DNA of 64,000 nt from Levilinea saccharolytica (GCF_001306035.1 NZ_LGCM01000019.1:1-64000); one strand, 5' to 3'. Positions 16,501-24,682 are shown, counted from the stretch's first letter. Notes: generated from the letters alone by a model not told the origin. Made by a program: numbers and translations.

Positions 16501-16512
16501 GAACATAAGTTC
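16501..16512. promoter_or_regulatory. GAAC-N4-GTTC palindrome (LexA-like box), context unclear
   Basis: GAACATAAGTTC inside a longer palindrome ACAGAAC-ATAA-GTTCTGT. It is identical to the box at 35690 but sits between the permease stop codon and its terminator, not at a recognisable promoter, so it may be fortuitous. Confidence 0.3.
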
Positions 16513-16514
16513 TG

Positions 16515-17357
16515 TTAATTGGCAGCCTGCACCAGCAGCCGCGAACGCTGGAAGGAGCCCACCGCCACGCCGGTCAGCACCGCCGCGATGACCCACACGC
16601 CCAGGCCGATGATCATACCAACCCCCACGCTCAGGTACAGCACGCCCGTGGCCTGCCCCACCAGGAAGCCGATCACCACCAACACCAGCGAGGCGCTGGA
16701 TTGATAGGCGCCCATGAAGGTCGGCGTTTTGGCCGAGATCAGCACCGTGGCCGAGGTGCCCAGCAAAGCCAGGCCGGGGGAGATCCAGAAGATCAGCGGC
16801 CACCAGGTGGACAGCGGGAACCACAACCCGCCGAACAGGTTATACCCGGCGGCATTGAGCACCACGGTGTACAGCAGGAAGCTGCCCCACGAAAGCCCCA
16901 GCGCGGGCAGCATGGCGGCCAGCACCTTGCCCAGAAAGAGTTCCAGGTCGCTGGCGGCGGTGTACAGCAGGGCCTCCAGCGTTTTCCGTTCCCGCTCGCC
17001 CGCGAAGGATTCCGCGGCGATGATGGTGGAAAACATGATCGGGAAGATCAGAAACATGGGGGCCATGAAGTAGCCCAGCATGACCTTGACCATCAGAGCG
17101 ACAGGTTCCAGCCCTTCCAGCGACTCTTTGAAGGAGGGGGGCATATTGGCCAGAAAAGCTTCCAGGTCAGTATCCTGGGTCAGGTTCTCCGCAGTCGCGC
17201 CGATCGCGGGCGGGATGAAGATGGTCGCCAGGGGCAGGACGAGGATGAAGATCAGCGGCACGATCAGCATGGGCAGCCATGCTGCGCGGTTTTGACGCAC
17301 TTCCAGCAGATCTTTGCGGGCGATAGCGGTCAGATAATTCCAATGGATTTTCATCAT
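16515..17357 (-). CDS. ABC-2 type transporter permease
   Basis: 280-aa membrane protein with six predicted helices: one about residue 30-50, an external loop with the PPAIGATAENL region, and five helices in the C-terminal 180 residues, which include a conserved GERERKTLE stretch typical of ABC-2 exporters. It forms the membrane channel for the adjacent ATPase; the start codon overlaps the ATPase stop (ATGA). The substrate is unknown; SdpI-like and slipin neighbours point to envelope defence or membrane homeostasis. Last gene of the GntR-controlled operon. Confidence 0.85.
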   Translation of the reverse strand: MMKIHWNYLTAIARKDLLEVRQNRAAWLPMLIVPLIFILVLPLATIFIPPAIGATAENLTQDTDLEAFLANMPPSFKESLEGLEPVALMVKVMLGYFMAPMFLIFPIMFSTIIAAESFAGERERKTLEALLYTAASDLELFLGKVLAAMLPALGLSWGSFLLYTVVLNAAGYNLFGGLWFPLSTWWPLIFWISPGLALLGTSATVLISAKTPTFMGAYQSSASLVLVVIGFLVGQATGVLYLSVGVGMIIGLGVWVIAAVLTGVAVGSFQRSRLLVQAAN

Positions 17358-18304
17358 GCACCTTCTGTGTGTGCGGATTGCAGTTTGAAATAGATATCTT
17401 CCAGAGAGGCCTGGTTGGGGCGCAGCGCGGTCAGTTGGGCGGCCTGGGCGGTGAGGGCCGTCACCACCTGGGGCAGCACGGCCTCTTCCTGGGCTTGCAG
17501 CCGCCAGGTTTGGGCATCCAACTCTTCGACCTGCAGCACGCCGGAGACGGCGCGCACCGCATGGAGGGCAGCAGCTTCAGGCGGCTGGTAGAAGCGCAGT
17601 TCCGCCCATAAGCCGGGCATGACCTCGCGGCGCAGCTCATCCAGAGTGCCTACTGCCAGCAGCCGTCCGCGGTTCATGATGGCCAGGCGGTCGCACAGGC
17701 GCTGGGCTTCAAATAAATTGTGAGTGCACAGCAGCACGGTTTGATCCTGCGTGTCGCGCAGGGTGGCGATCAGTTCGTGCACCTGCGCTGCGGCTTCGGG
17801 ATCCAGGCCGGAGGTGGGCTCGTCCAAAAAGAGCAGACGCGGGCGGTGCAGCAGGGCGCGGGCCAGGGCCAGGCGCTGTTTCATGCCTTTGCTGTAGGTC
17901 CCGGCGCGGTCGTCGGCGCGCTCGGTGAGATCAAAGTAGCCCAGCAGCTCCTGGCTGCGCTGGCGGCAGTCTTCCGCCGACATGCCCATTAGCTGGCCGA
18001 AGAAGGCCAGATTCTGACGAGCGGTCAGGCGCTCGTACAGAGCGGGGGTTTCGGTCAGCACGCCGGTTTGGGCGCGGATCTGGTCGCCCTGGGCAATGGG
18101 GTCCAGTCCCAAGGTACGGATGGTGCCGCTGCTGGGGTTGATCAGGCCGTTAGCCAGGCGCACGCTGGTGGTTTTTCCGGCGCCGTTGGGCCCCAACAGG
18201 CCCAAGACTTCACCAGCGGCGGTGCTCAGTTCAAAATCCTGCAAAGCGGCATGGCCGTTGTAATGGTGAGTGACGTGTTGGAACGTCAGCATGGGTTGTG
18301 TCAT
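17354..18304 (-). CDS. ABC transporter ATP-binding protein
   Basis: 316 aa. Walker A GPNGAGKTT (about 38-46), signature YSKGMKQRLALARAL (about 138-152) and Walker B LLFLDEPTSGLD are intact, followed by a ~90-residue C-terminal extension of the drug/antibiotic-exporter (DrrA/CcmA-like) type. It energises the permease encoded immediately after it. AAGGAG precedes the ATG. The upstream intercistronic gap contains a parS-like site. Confidence 0.92.
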   Translation of the reverse strand: MTQPMLTFQHVTHHYNGHAALQDFELSTAAGEVLGLLGPNGAGKTTSVRLANGLINPSSGTIRTLGLDPIAQGDQIRAQTGVLTETPALYERLTARQNLAFFGQLMGMSAEDCRQRSQELLGYFDLTERADDRAGTYSKGMKQRLALARALLHRPRLLFLDEPTSGLDPEAAAQVHELIATLRDTQDQTVLLCTHNLFEAQRLCDRLAIMNRGRLLAVGTLDELRREVMPGLWAELRFYQPPEAAALHAVRAVSGVLQVEELDAQTWRLQAQEEAVLPQVVTALTAQAAQLTALRPNQASLEDIYFKLQSAHTEGA

Positions 18305-18341
18305 TTTGTTCTCCTTCGTTCAATCCGCGCATTCGCCGGAT

Positions 18342-18357
18342 GGTTTCACGTGAAACA
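18342..18357. promoter_or_regulatory. parS-like ParB-binding site 1
   Basis: GGTTTCACGTGAAACA matches the bacterial parS consensus (TGTTTCACGTGAAACA) at 15 of 16 positions, with a perfect 14-bp palindrome. It lies in the 62-bp gap between the SdpI-like gene and the ABC ATPase gene. Confidence 0.85.
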
Positions 18358-18366
18358 CAGCTGTGT

Positions 18367-19014
18367 TTAGTGCGGGTTGTGCAGTTTTCGGTGCAAAAAA
18401 TACGAATAGATGACCGGGATGAAGGACGCCAGCAGCAGCGGCCCGATCAGGAAGAAAAAAGCGGCCTGCGGCCAAAAGATCCCCGGCAGGGTGGCCGCGG
18501 CGGCCAGATAGAACATCTTGCGCCCCAGAGCGTGGGTTTGATCCCACACGCGCTCATCCGAGAGGGTCCACGGGGTGCGCAGGCCGATGAACCAGTTGGG
18601 TTTGGCCCGGCCCACCATCCAGCCGCAGCAAGCGCATAGGGCGGCATAGGCCGGTACCAGCCACTGCACCATCTGAATGCGGCTGCCCATGCCGATCCAC
18701 AGGGTGAGGATGTGCAGGTACAGGAAGAAGCCGTTGACGCACAGCACAAAAATGTAGTACACGCCGGAGAAGAGGTCTAGATTTTTGCGCAGAGGGTCCA
18801 GTTTGGGCAGGAACACCAACAGCAAGGTCGTGCCCACCATCATAATGGGCAGAATCCAGATCGAGCCGCTTTTTTCAGAAAAATCGTCCGCCTGCCCCTG
18901 GGCGTTCCAATGGGTGGGGATGATGTCCGGCAGACGCGGGTAAGCCCACAGGGTGACGGCGGCGGTGAGCAGCATCAGGATGAGAAAAAGGAGCCAAAAG
19001 GTACGCGTTTTCAT
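18367..19014 (-). CDS. SdpI/DUF1648 family membrane protein
   Basis: 215 aa with an N-terminal DUF1648 segment (helix, then LPDIIPTHWNAQGQADDF) and four or five further helices; the C-terminal part contains NWFIGLRTPWTLSDERVW, the SdpI-type motif. In Bacillus, SdpI gives immunity to the SDP toxin and relays a signal to its repressor; distant homologues are common and mostly uncharacterised. The ATG at 19014 is preferred to an upstream TTG. parS-like sites flank the gene on both sides. Third gene of the GntR operon. Confidence 0.85.
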   Translation of the reverse strand: MKTRTFWLLFLILMLLTAAVTLWAYPRLPDIIPTHWNAQGQADDFSEKSGSIWILPIMMVGTTLLLVFLPKLDPLRKNLDLFSGVYYIFVLCVNGFFLYLHILTLWIGMGSRIQMVQWLVPAYAALCACCGWMVGRAKPNWFIGLRTPWTLSDERVWDQTHALGRKMFYLAAAATLPGIFWPQAAFFFLIGPLLLASFIPVIYSYFLHRKLHNPH

Positions 19015-19055
19015 AGTTTTTTCCAAAGAATCAATCTTGGTGAAACGATGATCAA

Positions 19056-19071
19056 GGTTTCACGTGAAACG
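19056..19071. promoter_or_regulatory. parS-like ParB-binding site 2
   Basis: GGTTTCACGTGAAACG matches the parS consensus at 14 of 16 positions and shares the perfect 14-bp core with site 1. It lies just downstream of the slipin stop codon in the gap before the SdpI-like gene, 714 bp from site 1. Confidence 0.8.
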
Positions 19072-19077
19072 TCAGAT

Positions 19078-20073
19078 TCAGGCCTCGGGCAGTTCCAGAC
19101 CGTCTGAGGCGAGTTTTTCCTGGGCAGCCAGCTGCTGGCCCATGGAGATCATGCCGGTCAGCCCGCCCAAATTCATGGTATCCACGGCGCTGCTGGGCAC
19201 GATCACCAGGGCGCCTTTTTGCTTGAGCCCTTCGAAGAGCATGTTCATGGCGCGCAGGTGCAGGGCGGTGGGGTTATTTTTATAGGCTTCGGACGCCTGG
19301 GCGAAGGAATGGGCAATCTGCTCTTCGGATTCGCCCAAAATGACGCGCGCCTGCCGTTCGCGTTCGGCCTGGGCCTGGCGGCTCATGGCTTCTTCCAGCC
19401 CCTGCGGGATGATGATGTCGCGGATTTCCACGCTTTGCACCGAGATGCCCCACGGGGTGGTGCGCTCGTCAATCAAATTCTGCAAATCGGCGTCCATCTT
19501 GGCCCGCCCGATGAGAATATCTGCCAGGCTCATCTGCCCGATGATCTCGCGCAAGGCGGTCTGCGCGGCCCACGAGATGGCGGCGCGGTAATCTTCCACC
19601 TCCAACGAGGCTTTTTCGGCGTCCCATACCACCCAGAACAGGACGGCGTCCACATCCACCGGCACGGTATCTTTGGTGAGGGTCTTTTCCGCGCTGAAGG
19701 GGGTCACCATCACACGGTGGTCAATCCAGTTGGAGACGGCATCTAGAACGGGAATGACCCAAAAGACGCCCGGCCCGCGCAGGCCGCGGAATTTGCCCAG
19801 ACGCAGCACTACCGCTTTTTCCCACTGCTGGGCGACTTTGAGGGCCATTAGAAAAAAGGTGCCGACCGCCAGCATCAGCGTGACGTACAAGCCAATCCAT
19901 AGGTCTGCGATCCGGCCGTCCATCAGAACGGCCCCCAATACCGCCGCGACCATGATCACGGCGAAGATGAAACCGGCCAGCGGGGGGATGTGCTGGTTGT
20001 CGGTGCGGCGCATTCTTCCCCGCGGGGAGGCGGTTTCTTGCGAGTTCGATGCGGTTACGTTTTTCTCTCTCAT
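19078..20073 (-). CDS. Slipin / SPFH (band 7) domain protein
   Basis: 331 aa. Two adjacent hydrophobic stretches (about 30-75) anchor the N terminus, followed by the band-7/SPFH domain (about 80-240; motif EKAVVLRLGKFRGLRGPGVFWVIP) and a helical C-terminal region with QAEAERERQARVILGE-type coiled coil. Slipins form membrane-associated oligomers and organise microdomains. It starts two bases after the GntR stop codon, so co-expression is certain if the regulator is translated. Confidence 0.9.
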   Translation of the reverse strand: MREKNVTASNSQETASPRGRMRRTDNQHIPPLAGFIFAVIMVAAVLGAVLMDGRIADLWIGLYVTLMLAVGTFFLMALKVAQQWEKAVVLRLGKFRGLRGPGVFWVIPVLDAVSNWIDHRVMVTPFSAEKTLTKDTVPVDVDAVLFWVVWDAEKASLEVEDYRAAISWAAQTALREIIGQMSLADILIGRAKMDADLQNLIDERTTPWGISVQSVEIRDIIIPQGLEEAMSRQAQAERERQARVILGESEEQIAHSFAQASEAYKNNPTALHLRAMNMLFEGLKQKGALVIVPSSAVDTMNLGGLTGMISMGQQLAAQEKLASDGLELPEA

Positions 20074-20075
20074 GA

Positions 20076-20528
20076 CTACACCTTTTCTTGTGGGCCGTTT
20101 TCAGCGGCAGTATTTGGTCGTTCAGCGGGGGAGGGCTCCTCCGCTGCGGTGGACAAAAGGGCCTGCAGGGCTGCCAGCGCTTCACTCGTGGAGAACCCTA
20201 ATCCCAGAGCGCTGTCGCGGTAGCGGCGGGCCAGTTCCTCCAGGGTCCGGCGGCGGGCTGCCTCGCTCTTGTGAGGATCGGGCGTGCCCAGGATGTAGGT
20301 GCCGCGCCCTTGCTGGGTGGAGATCAGGCGGCTTTCATCTAAAATCCGGTAGGCGCGCGCCACGGTGTTAAAGTTCACGCGCAGCTCTGCCGCCAGCTGG
20401 CGCACGGTGGGCAGCTGGTCGCCGGGGTGCAGCGCGCCCATCAGCACCAATTCCTGCACTTGCGCCACGATCTGATTGTAGATGGGCACATCAGAGCCAA
20501 AATCAAGCTGGATGTGTAAATCGGGCAA
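20076..20528 (-). CDS. GntR-family (YtrA-type) transcriptional regulator
   Basis: 150 aa: a winged-helix DNA-binding domain (about 10-75, with GDQLPTVRQLAAELRVNFNTVARAYRILDE) and a short helical C-terminal dimerisation tail, the pattern of the YtrA subfamily that controls ABC exporters. The start is TTG, seven bases after AGGAG; no ATG fits. As first gene of the operon with slipin, SdpI-like and ABC genes it probably represses its own promoter, where a palindrome and direct repeats lie. Confidence 0.88.
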   Translation of the reverse strand: MPDLHIQLDFGSDVPIYNQIVAQVQELVLMGALHPGDQLPTVRQLAAELRVNFNTVARAYRILDESRLISTQQGRGTYILGTPDPHKSEAARRRTLEELARRYRDSALGLGFSTSEALAALQALLSTAAEEPSPAERPNTAAENGPQEKV

Positions 20529-20556
20529 TGCGGATCTCCTAAGATAGGTTTTTATT

Positions 20557-20609
20557 ATTGTATCATTGTATCATTGAATGAATTGTATACAAAATTGAGC
20601 GTTTGTCAA
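20557..20609 (-). promoter_or_regulatory. Promoter and operator of the GntR operon
   Basis: Minus-strand TTGACA (plus 20604-20609), 16-bp spacer and TACAAT (plus 20582-20587). The palindrome TTGTATACAA (20583-20592) overlaps the -10 box and is followed by two direct copies of ATTGTATC (20557-20572) plus ATTGAATG. This fits autoregulation by the YtrA-type repressor. Confidence 0.7.
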
Positions 20610-20657
20610 GGGGGTTGGGCCGAATCGCGGGCGTTTTTTCACCCTGCCGCGCTTGAC

Positions 20658-20685
20658 TTGCCTTTTCATCTGTTTCTGCTATACT
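20658..20685 (+). promoter_or_regulatory. Probable promoter of the CBS gene
   Basis: TTGCCT, 16-bp spacer and TATACT (20680-20685); a nearby TTGACT at 20653 would need a 21-bp spacer. Leader about 70 nt. Confidence 0.45.
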
Positions 20686-20762
20686 GAAACCAAACACCGC
20701 TGCTGAACGCAGCCGCGCAGCCTTCTTCATGCAATCACAGGGATTGGAAAGGAGACATAGGT

Positions 20763-21179
20763 ATGCAATATACGGTCAAAGAGTGGATGAATGACCTGGT
20801 GGTGTTTGTGGACGCTGAGAGCACCGTTTCAGAGGCTCTGGCTGTCATGCGCCGCCGCTATATTCACAGCCTGATTGTGAAACAATCGGAACACAACCCA
20901 GAATACGGCATTCTAACGTCCACGGATATTTGCGACAAAATTGTGGCTCAGGAGCGCAACCCGAATGAAGCCAGGGTTCACGAAATCATGACTTCGCCCC
21001 TGATCGTAGCGCATGAAACCATGAGTCTGAAAGAGTGCGCGGAATTGATGAAAAAGAAGAGCATCCACCACATGCCAGTCATCAACCAGGAAGGCAAGAT
21101 CATCGGTTTAATCTCCGACACCGATTTTCTGGTGGCCGCCGAAGCGATGGGGCGCGCCCCAGGTGAACGCATCGTCTAG
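20763..21179 (+). CDS. CBS-pair domain protein
   Basis: 138 aa made of two CBS modules: the first about residues 5-65 (SEALAVMRRRYIHSLIVK, YGILTSTDI) and the second about 70-130 (SLKECAELMKKKSIHHMPVIN, IIGLISDTDFL). CBS pairs bind adenine nucleotides such as AMP, ATP or SAM and act as energy sensors on partner proteins. No effector domain is fused. AAGGAG precedes the ATG. It is monocistronic and divergent from the GntR operon; its partner is unknown. Confidence 0.9.
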   Translation: MQYTVKEWMNDLVVFVDAESTVSEALAVMRRRYIHSLIVKQSEHNPEYGILTSTDICDKIVAQERNPNEARVHEIMTSPLIVAHETMSLKECAELMKKKSIHHMPVINQEGKIIGLISDTDFLVAAEAMGRAPGERIV

Positions 21180-21193
21180 CAGCGCTCAAGAAC

Positions 21194-21220
21194 TTGACAA
21201 CGGCGCATCGGGTGTATAAT
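21194..21220 (+). promoter_or_regulatory. Promoter of the first CAP-LysM gene
   Basis: TTGACA, 15-bp spacer and TATAAT. The -10 box ends ten bases before the ATG at 21231 and no Shine-Dalgarno is present, so the mRNA is probably leaderless or nearly so. Confidence 0.65.
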
Positions 21221-21230
21221 TCCGACCACG

Positions 21231-22190
21231 ATGCGCCGTTTTCTATTCTTCACCTTATTGCTCTGCCTGGCCGCGGCGGGTCTTTGGACTGCTGCGCCGG
21301 TGACAGCCGCACCCAGCAGCGCCGGCGAAATGATCGCCGCGGTGAACGCGCTGCGGGCTGAATACGGTCTGGAACCCTACGGCACCGACGCCGAGCTGAA
21401 CGCCCTGGCTCAGGCTCATTCAGAATATCAGGCCTCCATTCAAAAGATCACCCATACCCGCGCGGACGGCAGCGGACCGGCCGAGGCAGGCGTGATTGAA
21501 AACATCGGCGGCGGCATGAACGTGGGCGCCGAGTATATCGTCCGTCAGCAGTGGGCGGATTACTGGCACCGGAAAACTCTCATCGGCTTTGTCAGCGCTT
21601 CGGCCGGGGCCGGGGTGGCGGAACGCGACGGCATGGTGTATTACACCTTTGTCATCCGCGGCTGGGGCAAAGAAACCGGCGCCCAGGAGACTGAGGCGGC
21701 GGTTCCCGCCCCTGGCACTGGCGGCGGCACGACCGGCAGCACGGCGGGCGCGCCCACCTTTGACCCGCAGTCGGCTTTCACCGTTACCCCCCAGGAAGAC
21801 GGCTCTGTGATTCACGCCGTGCGCGCCGGAGAAACGGTGTGGAGCATCGCCCTGATCTACGACATCGCTTCGGAGAGCATTGTGGCCTTAAATGGGCTGA
21901 ACGCCACCCAGCCGGTCATCTATGAGGGACAGCGGCTGCTGCTGCGTCCGGCTTTCACCGTCACCCCCACGGCTTCGCCCACAGTGACCCCGCTGCCGCC
22001 CACGGCCACCCTGAAACCCACCCGCACCCTGCGCCCACCGCGCCCCACGCGCACCCCCGGCCCGCTGCAAACCGAGGATGCCCCCCAAAGGCCCCCGCTG
22101 ACCGGCCGCCAGGTGGCCCTGATTGTGGTGTTGGTGGTGGGCATTGCCGCTTATGTGGGCGTGACTTTTGGAATCAAGGAAAAAAAATAA
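21231..22190 (+). CDS. Secreted CAP-domain protein with LysM and C-terminal anchor
   Basis: 319 aa. Signal peptide (1-27), CAP/SCP-like domain (about 32-145, AAVNALRAEYGLEPY, AQAHSEYQA and a final YTFVIRG strand), Gly/Thr linker, one LysM peptidoglycan-binding motif (about 198-242: HAVRAGETVWSIALIYDI), Pro/Thr-rich stretch and a C-terminal transmembrane helix with a basic end. Bacterial CAP proteins are common in the envelope but biochemically obscure. It is a tandem paralogue of the next gene. LysM and the anchor suggest a protein spanning from membrane to wall. Confidence 0.85.
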   Translation: MRRFLFFTLLLCLAAAGLWTAAPVTAAPSSAGEMIAAVNALRAEYGLEPYGTDAELNALAQAHSEYQASIQKITHTRADGSGPAEAGVIENIGGGMNVGAEYIVRQQWADYWHRKTLIGFVSASAGAGVAERDGMVYYTFVIRGWGKETGAQETEAAVPAPGTGGGTTGSTAGAPTFDPQSAFTVTPQEDGSVIHAVRAGETVWSIALIYDIASESIVALNGLNATQPVIYEGQRLLLRPAFTVTPTASPTVTPLPPTATLKPTRTLRPPRPTRTPGPLQTEDAPQRPPLTGRQVALIVVLVVGIAAYVGVTFGIKEKK

Positions 22191-22209
22191 ACCGGTGAAA
22201 GTAAACCAG

Positions 22210-23211
22210 ATGAAGTTTTTATACCGCGGTGTGATCGCCCTGGCTGCCGTCTTAACCTTATTGTGGACGCCGTCTCCGGCGCTGGCCCAGGAGGACTATC
22301 CCACCTCACCCTATGATCTGATCGCGCAGACCAATGCCTACCGCGGCAGTTACGGTAACCCGCCGCTGGAGACGGATGCAGTGCTCATGTACACCGCCCA
22401 GGCCACGGCAGAGATCATGGCCTCGCTGCAAACCTGCGCCCACATCCGCGATTTGGGATACGGCGGGGTGGAAGAACGCGTGCGTGCAGCCGGTTACGGC
22501 AGCGGCACAGCCTTTGCCACCGAGAACATCGTCTGCGGCCGGGGTGAGTTTGCGGATGTGTACGCCTCGTATTGGGCCGATTTTGACCACATGCGCCCGG
22601 TGGAAAACCCCGCCTACCAGCATGTGGGCGCGGGCGCGGCCCGCGACAGCAACGGTATGGTTTACTACGTGCTGCATGCGGCTTATTCGTCGGGCGGGGG
22701 CGGCTCGTCGGGCACAGTGAAAACGCCCGTCCCCGGCACGCCCGGCCTGCCCACCGTGACCCGTGAGGTGATCATGTTGGTGCAGACGGCCACTTCTCAG
22801 GCGGATGGAACCCTGGTGCATGTGGTGCAGCCCGGCCAAACCCTGATTATGATCGCCAACGCCTACAAGGTGGAACTGAACAGCCTGTACCAGCTGAACA
22901 ATTTGCCCCCCGGCAACGCGGTGATTTATGTGGGCCAAAAGCTGCTGGTCAAGATCGGCCCGACCCCCACCATCAGCCCCACCGCCACCGAAACGCCCTT
23001 GCCGCCCACGCTGACCCCCACGCGCACGCTCGTCCCGCCCACGCTCACACCGTCGCTCACCGCCACGTTGACGGTGACCCCCACCGCGGACAACGTTTTC
23101 AGCCGGGTGGCTAACTTTCAGAACATGAACCGACGAGGCTTTGGCATCGGCATCATCGTGGTGTGCGCCCTGGGCCTGGCGGCGGTGCTGCTTTCGCTGT
23201 TCAAGAAATAA
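22210..23211 (+). CDS. Secreted CAP-domain protein with LysM and C-terminal anchor (paralogue)
   Basis: 333 aa with the same order as the preceding protein: signal peptide (ending PALAQ), CAP domain (about 35-170), LysM (about 210-255: HVVQPGQTLIMIANAYKV), Pro/Thr-rich linker and C-terminal helix followed by KK. The CAP core keeps the NAYRGSYGNPPLE and ENIV segments better than its neighbour. The start at 22210 puts the signal peptide at the N terminus; earlier in-frame starts would extend into the preceding gene. Ends at a strong terminator. Confidence 0.85.
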   Translation: MKFLYRGVIALAAVLTLLWTPSPALAQEDYPTSPYDLIAQTNAYRGSYGNPPLETDAVLMYTAQATAEIMASLQTCAHIRDLGYGGVEERVRAAGYGSGTAFATENIVCGRGEFADVYASYWADFDHMRPVENPAYQHVGAGAARDSNGMVYYVLHAAYSSGGGGSSGTVKTPVPGTPGLPTVTREVIMLVQTATSQADGTLVHVVQPGQTLIMIANAYKVELNSLYQLNNLPPGNAVIYVGQKLLVKIGPTPTISPTATETPLPPTLTPTRTLVPPTLTPSLTATLTVTPTADNVFSRVANFQNMNRRGFGIGIIVVCALGLAAVLLSLFKK

Positions 23212-23235
23212 ACACTTGACTGGCAGAAAACAAAA

Positions 23236-23271
23236 AACCGCCCGCACCAGATCTTACCGGTGCGGGCGGTT
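23236..23271. terminator. Bidirectional terminator
   Basis: Thirteen-bp stem AACCGCCCGCACC / GGTGCGGGCGGTT with flanking A- and T-rich tracts, between convergent genes. Confidence 0.85.
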
Positions 23272-23287
23272 TGGTTAATCGAACCGT

Positions 23288-24682
23288 TTAGATGCCGCTG
23301 CGCCGTGCGCGCTTCTTGCCGGTCTTTTTCTCTTCAAATTCGGTGCCGATGTGAATGCCGAACTTGGGCAGGATGGTGCGGTGCACCACGAGGATGAGCA
23401 CAGTCACCAGGAAGGCCGCCCCAAAGATCAGCAGGGAAGAGGTCAGGTTGTTCATCAAGGCCGGGTTGACCAGCATGACGATGGAAATGGTCAGCATGAG
23501 GATGCCGCCGATCAGCTTGAGGATGCGTCCATGCTTTTCTTCCAGCTTGCTGGCTTTCAGCGAATAGACCGCGGTGAAGAAAATGACCAGCTCGTCCAAC
23601 TGATAGATGAGCATGTACACCAACAGCAGGGCAACGAACAGGCCCGCGCCCACGTTTTGCGTGGTGAGCATGTTGGTCCACACCACCGGAAAGCCCGCCG
23701 TGCAGGAGAATTCCACCAGCGAAACGCCCGCCGCCAGCACCACCGTGGCCCCGGCCATGGCGGGCAGGGATTCGCTGGCATCCATGATGCGGCGCATGCG
23801 CTGGAAGATGCCCGGCTTTTTATCGTCTGAGATGGTGAAGGACAGGCCTTCTTTGTACCAGAAGTAATCCTTAATGTTCACCGCGGCGAAGAACAGCGCC
23901 ACCAACGACACCACCACTTGAATCCAGCCCACAAAGGACACCACGGTGAAAATGGTGAAGAGGCCCGCGATGAAGAGGGCGTACACCGCGGCGGTGACCG
24001 TCAGGAAGATCACGCCGATAATCAAGACCTTGCGGCGTGAGCCGGTATGCAGAGTCAGCGCCAGGAGCATGGTGAGCACCCACACCGAGCAGGGGTTGAC
24101 CCCATCCACAAAGGCGATCAGCAGGGTGCTGACGAACAGCGACTGCTTGTCCAGGTCAATCTGGCCCAGCAGGGGCACTTTGATCACATGGCTGCCGCCC
24201 ATCTGGGCTTCGCCGCCTTCGGCCACCGGCTCTTTGGGCGGTTCAATGCCGGGGATGATGCCCACGCCCTTATCCACGCAGCCGTTTTGGATGCAGTATT
24301 GGATGGTCTCCTCAAACTCCGCTTTGAGGTCGTTGTTGTAGCCGACCCAATATTTGTCGCCGATGAAGGTGGTCGGCACGCCGCTGGGTTCAATGCCGTA
24401 GGCTTTGGCCATGTTGATGAAATGCGTCTGGTTTTCATCTACATACCAGACTTCATACAGGCGCAGATCCATCTGAGGGTATTTTTGGGCTAGCTCTTGC
24501 AAAACGGGTTTTTCTGCTGCGCAGTGCGGGCAGCCGTCCCCCCAAAACAGGTAGACCGCCACACGGTGTTCCTGGGTGCCGCTTTGCGCCTGGGTGGGGC
24601 GCACCACCATTAAGCCCAGGCTGACCGCCAGTAAGAAAGCGGCTACGCCAACTTTTGAAAGCCATCGTTGTAAGATGCGCAT
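23288..24682 (-). CDS. Thioredoxin-like domain fused to a CcdA/DsbD-like membrane domain
   Basis: 464 aa. After a signal/membrane segment (8-30) comes an exported thioredoxin-fold domain with the active site CPHC (51-54) and the cis-Pro loop GVPTTF (about 101-106). A linker leads to a six-helix CcdA-like domain with its own cysteine pair, Cys198 in VNPCSVW and Cys327 in FSCTAGFP. The arrangement allows electrons to pass from cytoplasm to an outside thiol partner. CPHC is the DsbA-type dipeptide, so an oxidase role is also possible. The ATG at 24682 follows GGAGGAGAGG. Confidence 0.85.
   Translation of the reverse strand: MRILQRWLSKVGVAAFLLAVSLGLMVVRPTQAQSGTQEHRVAVYLFWGDGCPHCAAEKPVLQELAQKYPQMDLRLYEVWYVDENQTHFINMAKAYGIEPSGVPTTFIGDKYWVGYNNDLKAEFEETIQYCIQNGCVDKGVGIIPGIEPPKEPVAEGGEAQMGGSHVIKVPLLGQIDLDKQSLFVSTLLIAFVDGVNPCSVWVLTMLLALTLHTGSRRKVLIIGVIFLTVTAAVYALFIAGLFTIFTVVSFVGWIQVVVSLVALFFAAVNIKDYFWYKEGLSFTISDDKKPGIFQRMRRIMDASESLPAMAGATVVLAAGVSLVEFSCTAGFPVVWTNMLTTQNVGAGLFVALLLVYMLIYQLDELVIFFTAVYSLKASKLEEKHGRILKLIGGILMLTISIVMLVNPALMNNLTSSLLIFGAAFLVTVLILVVHRTILPKFGIHIGTEFEEKKTGKKRARRSGI

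Larger units (their letters stand above)
16196..16514. other. AT-rich intergenic region upstream of larA-like gene
   Basis: 319 bases without a gene. It holds the larA-like promoter and leader hairpin, a palindrome CTGGTC-T-GACCAG at 16401-16413 next to repeated TTGCAA words (16376-16400), the terminator of the ABC-transporter operon and a GAAC-N4-GTTC box at 16501. No frame in it looks coding. Confidence 0.6.
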
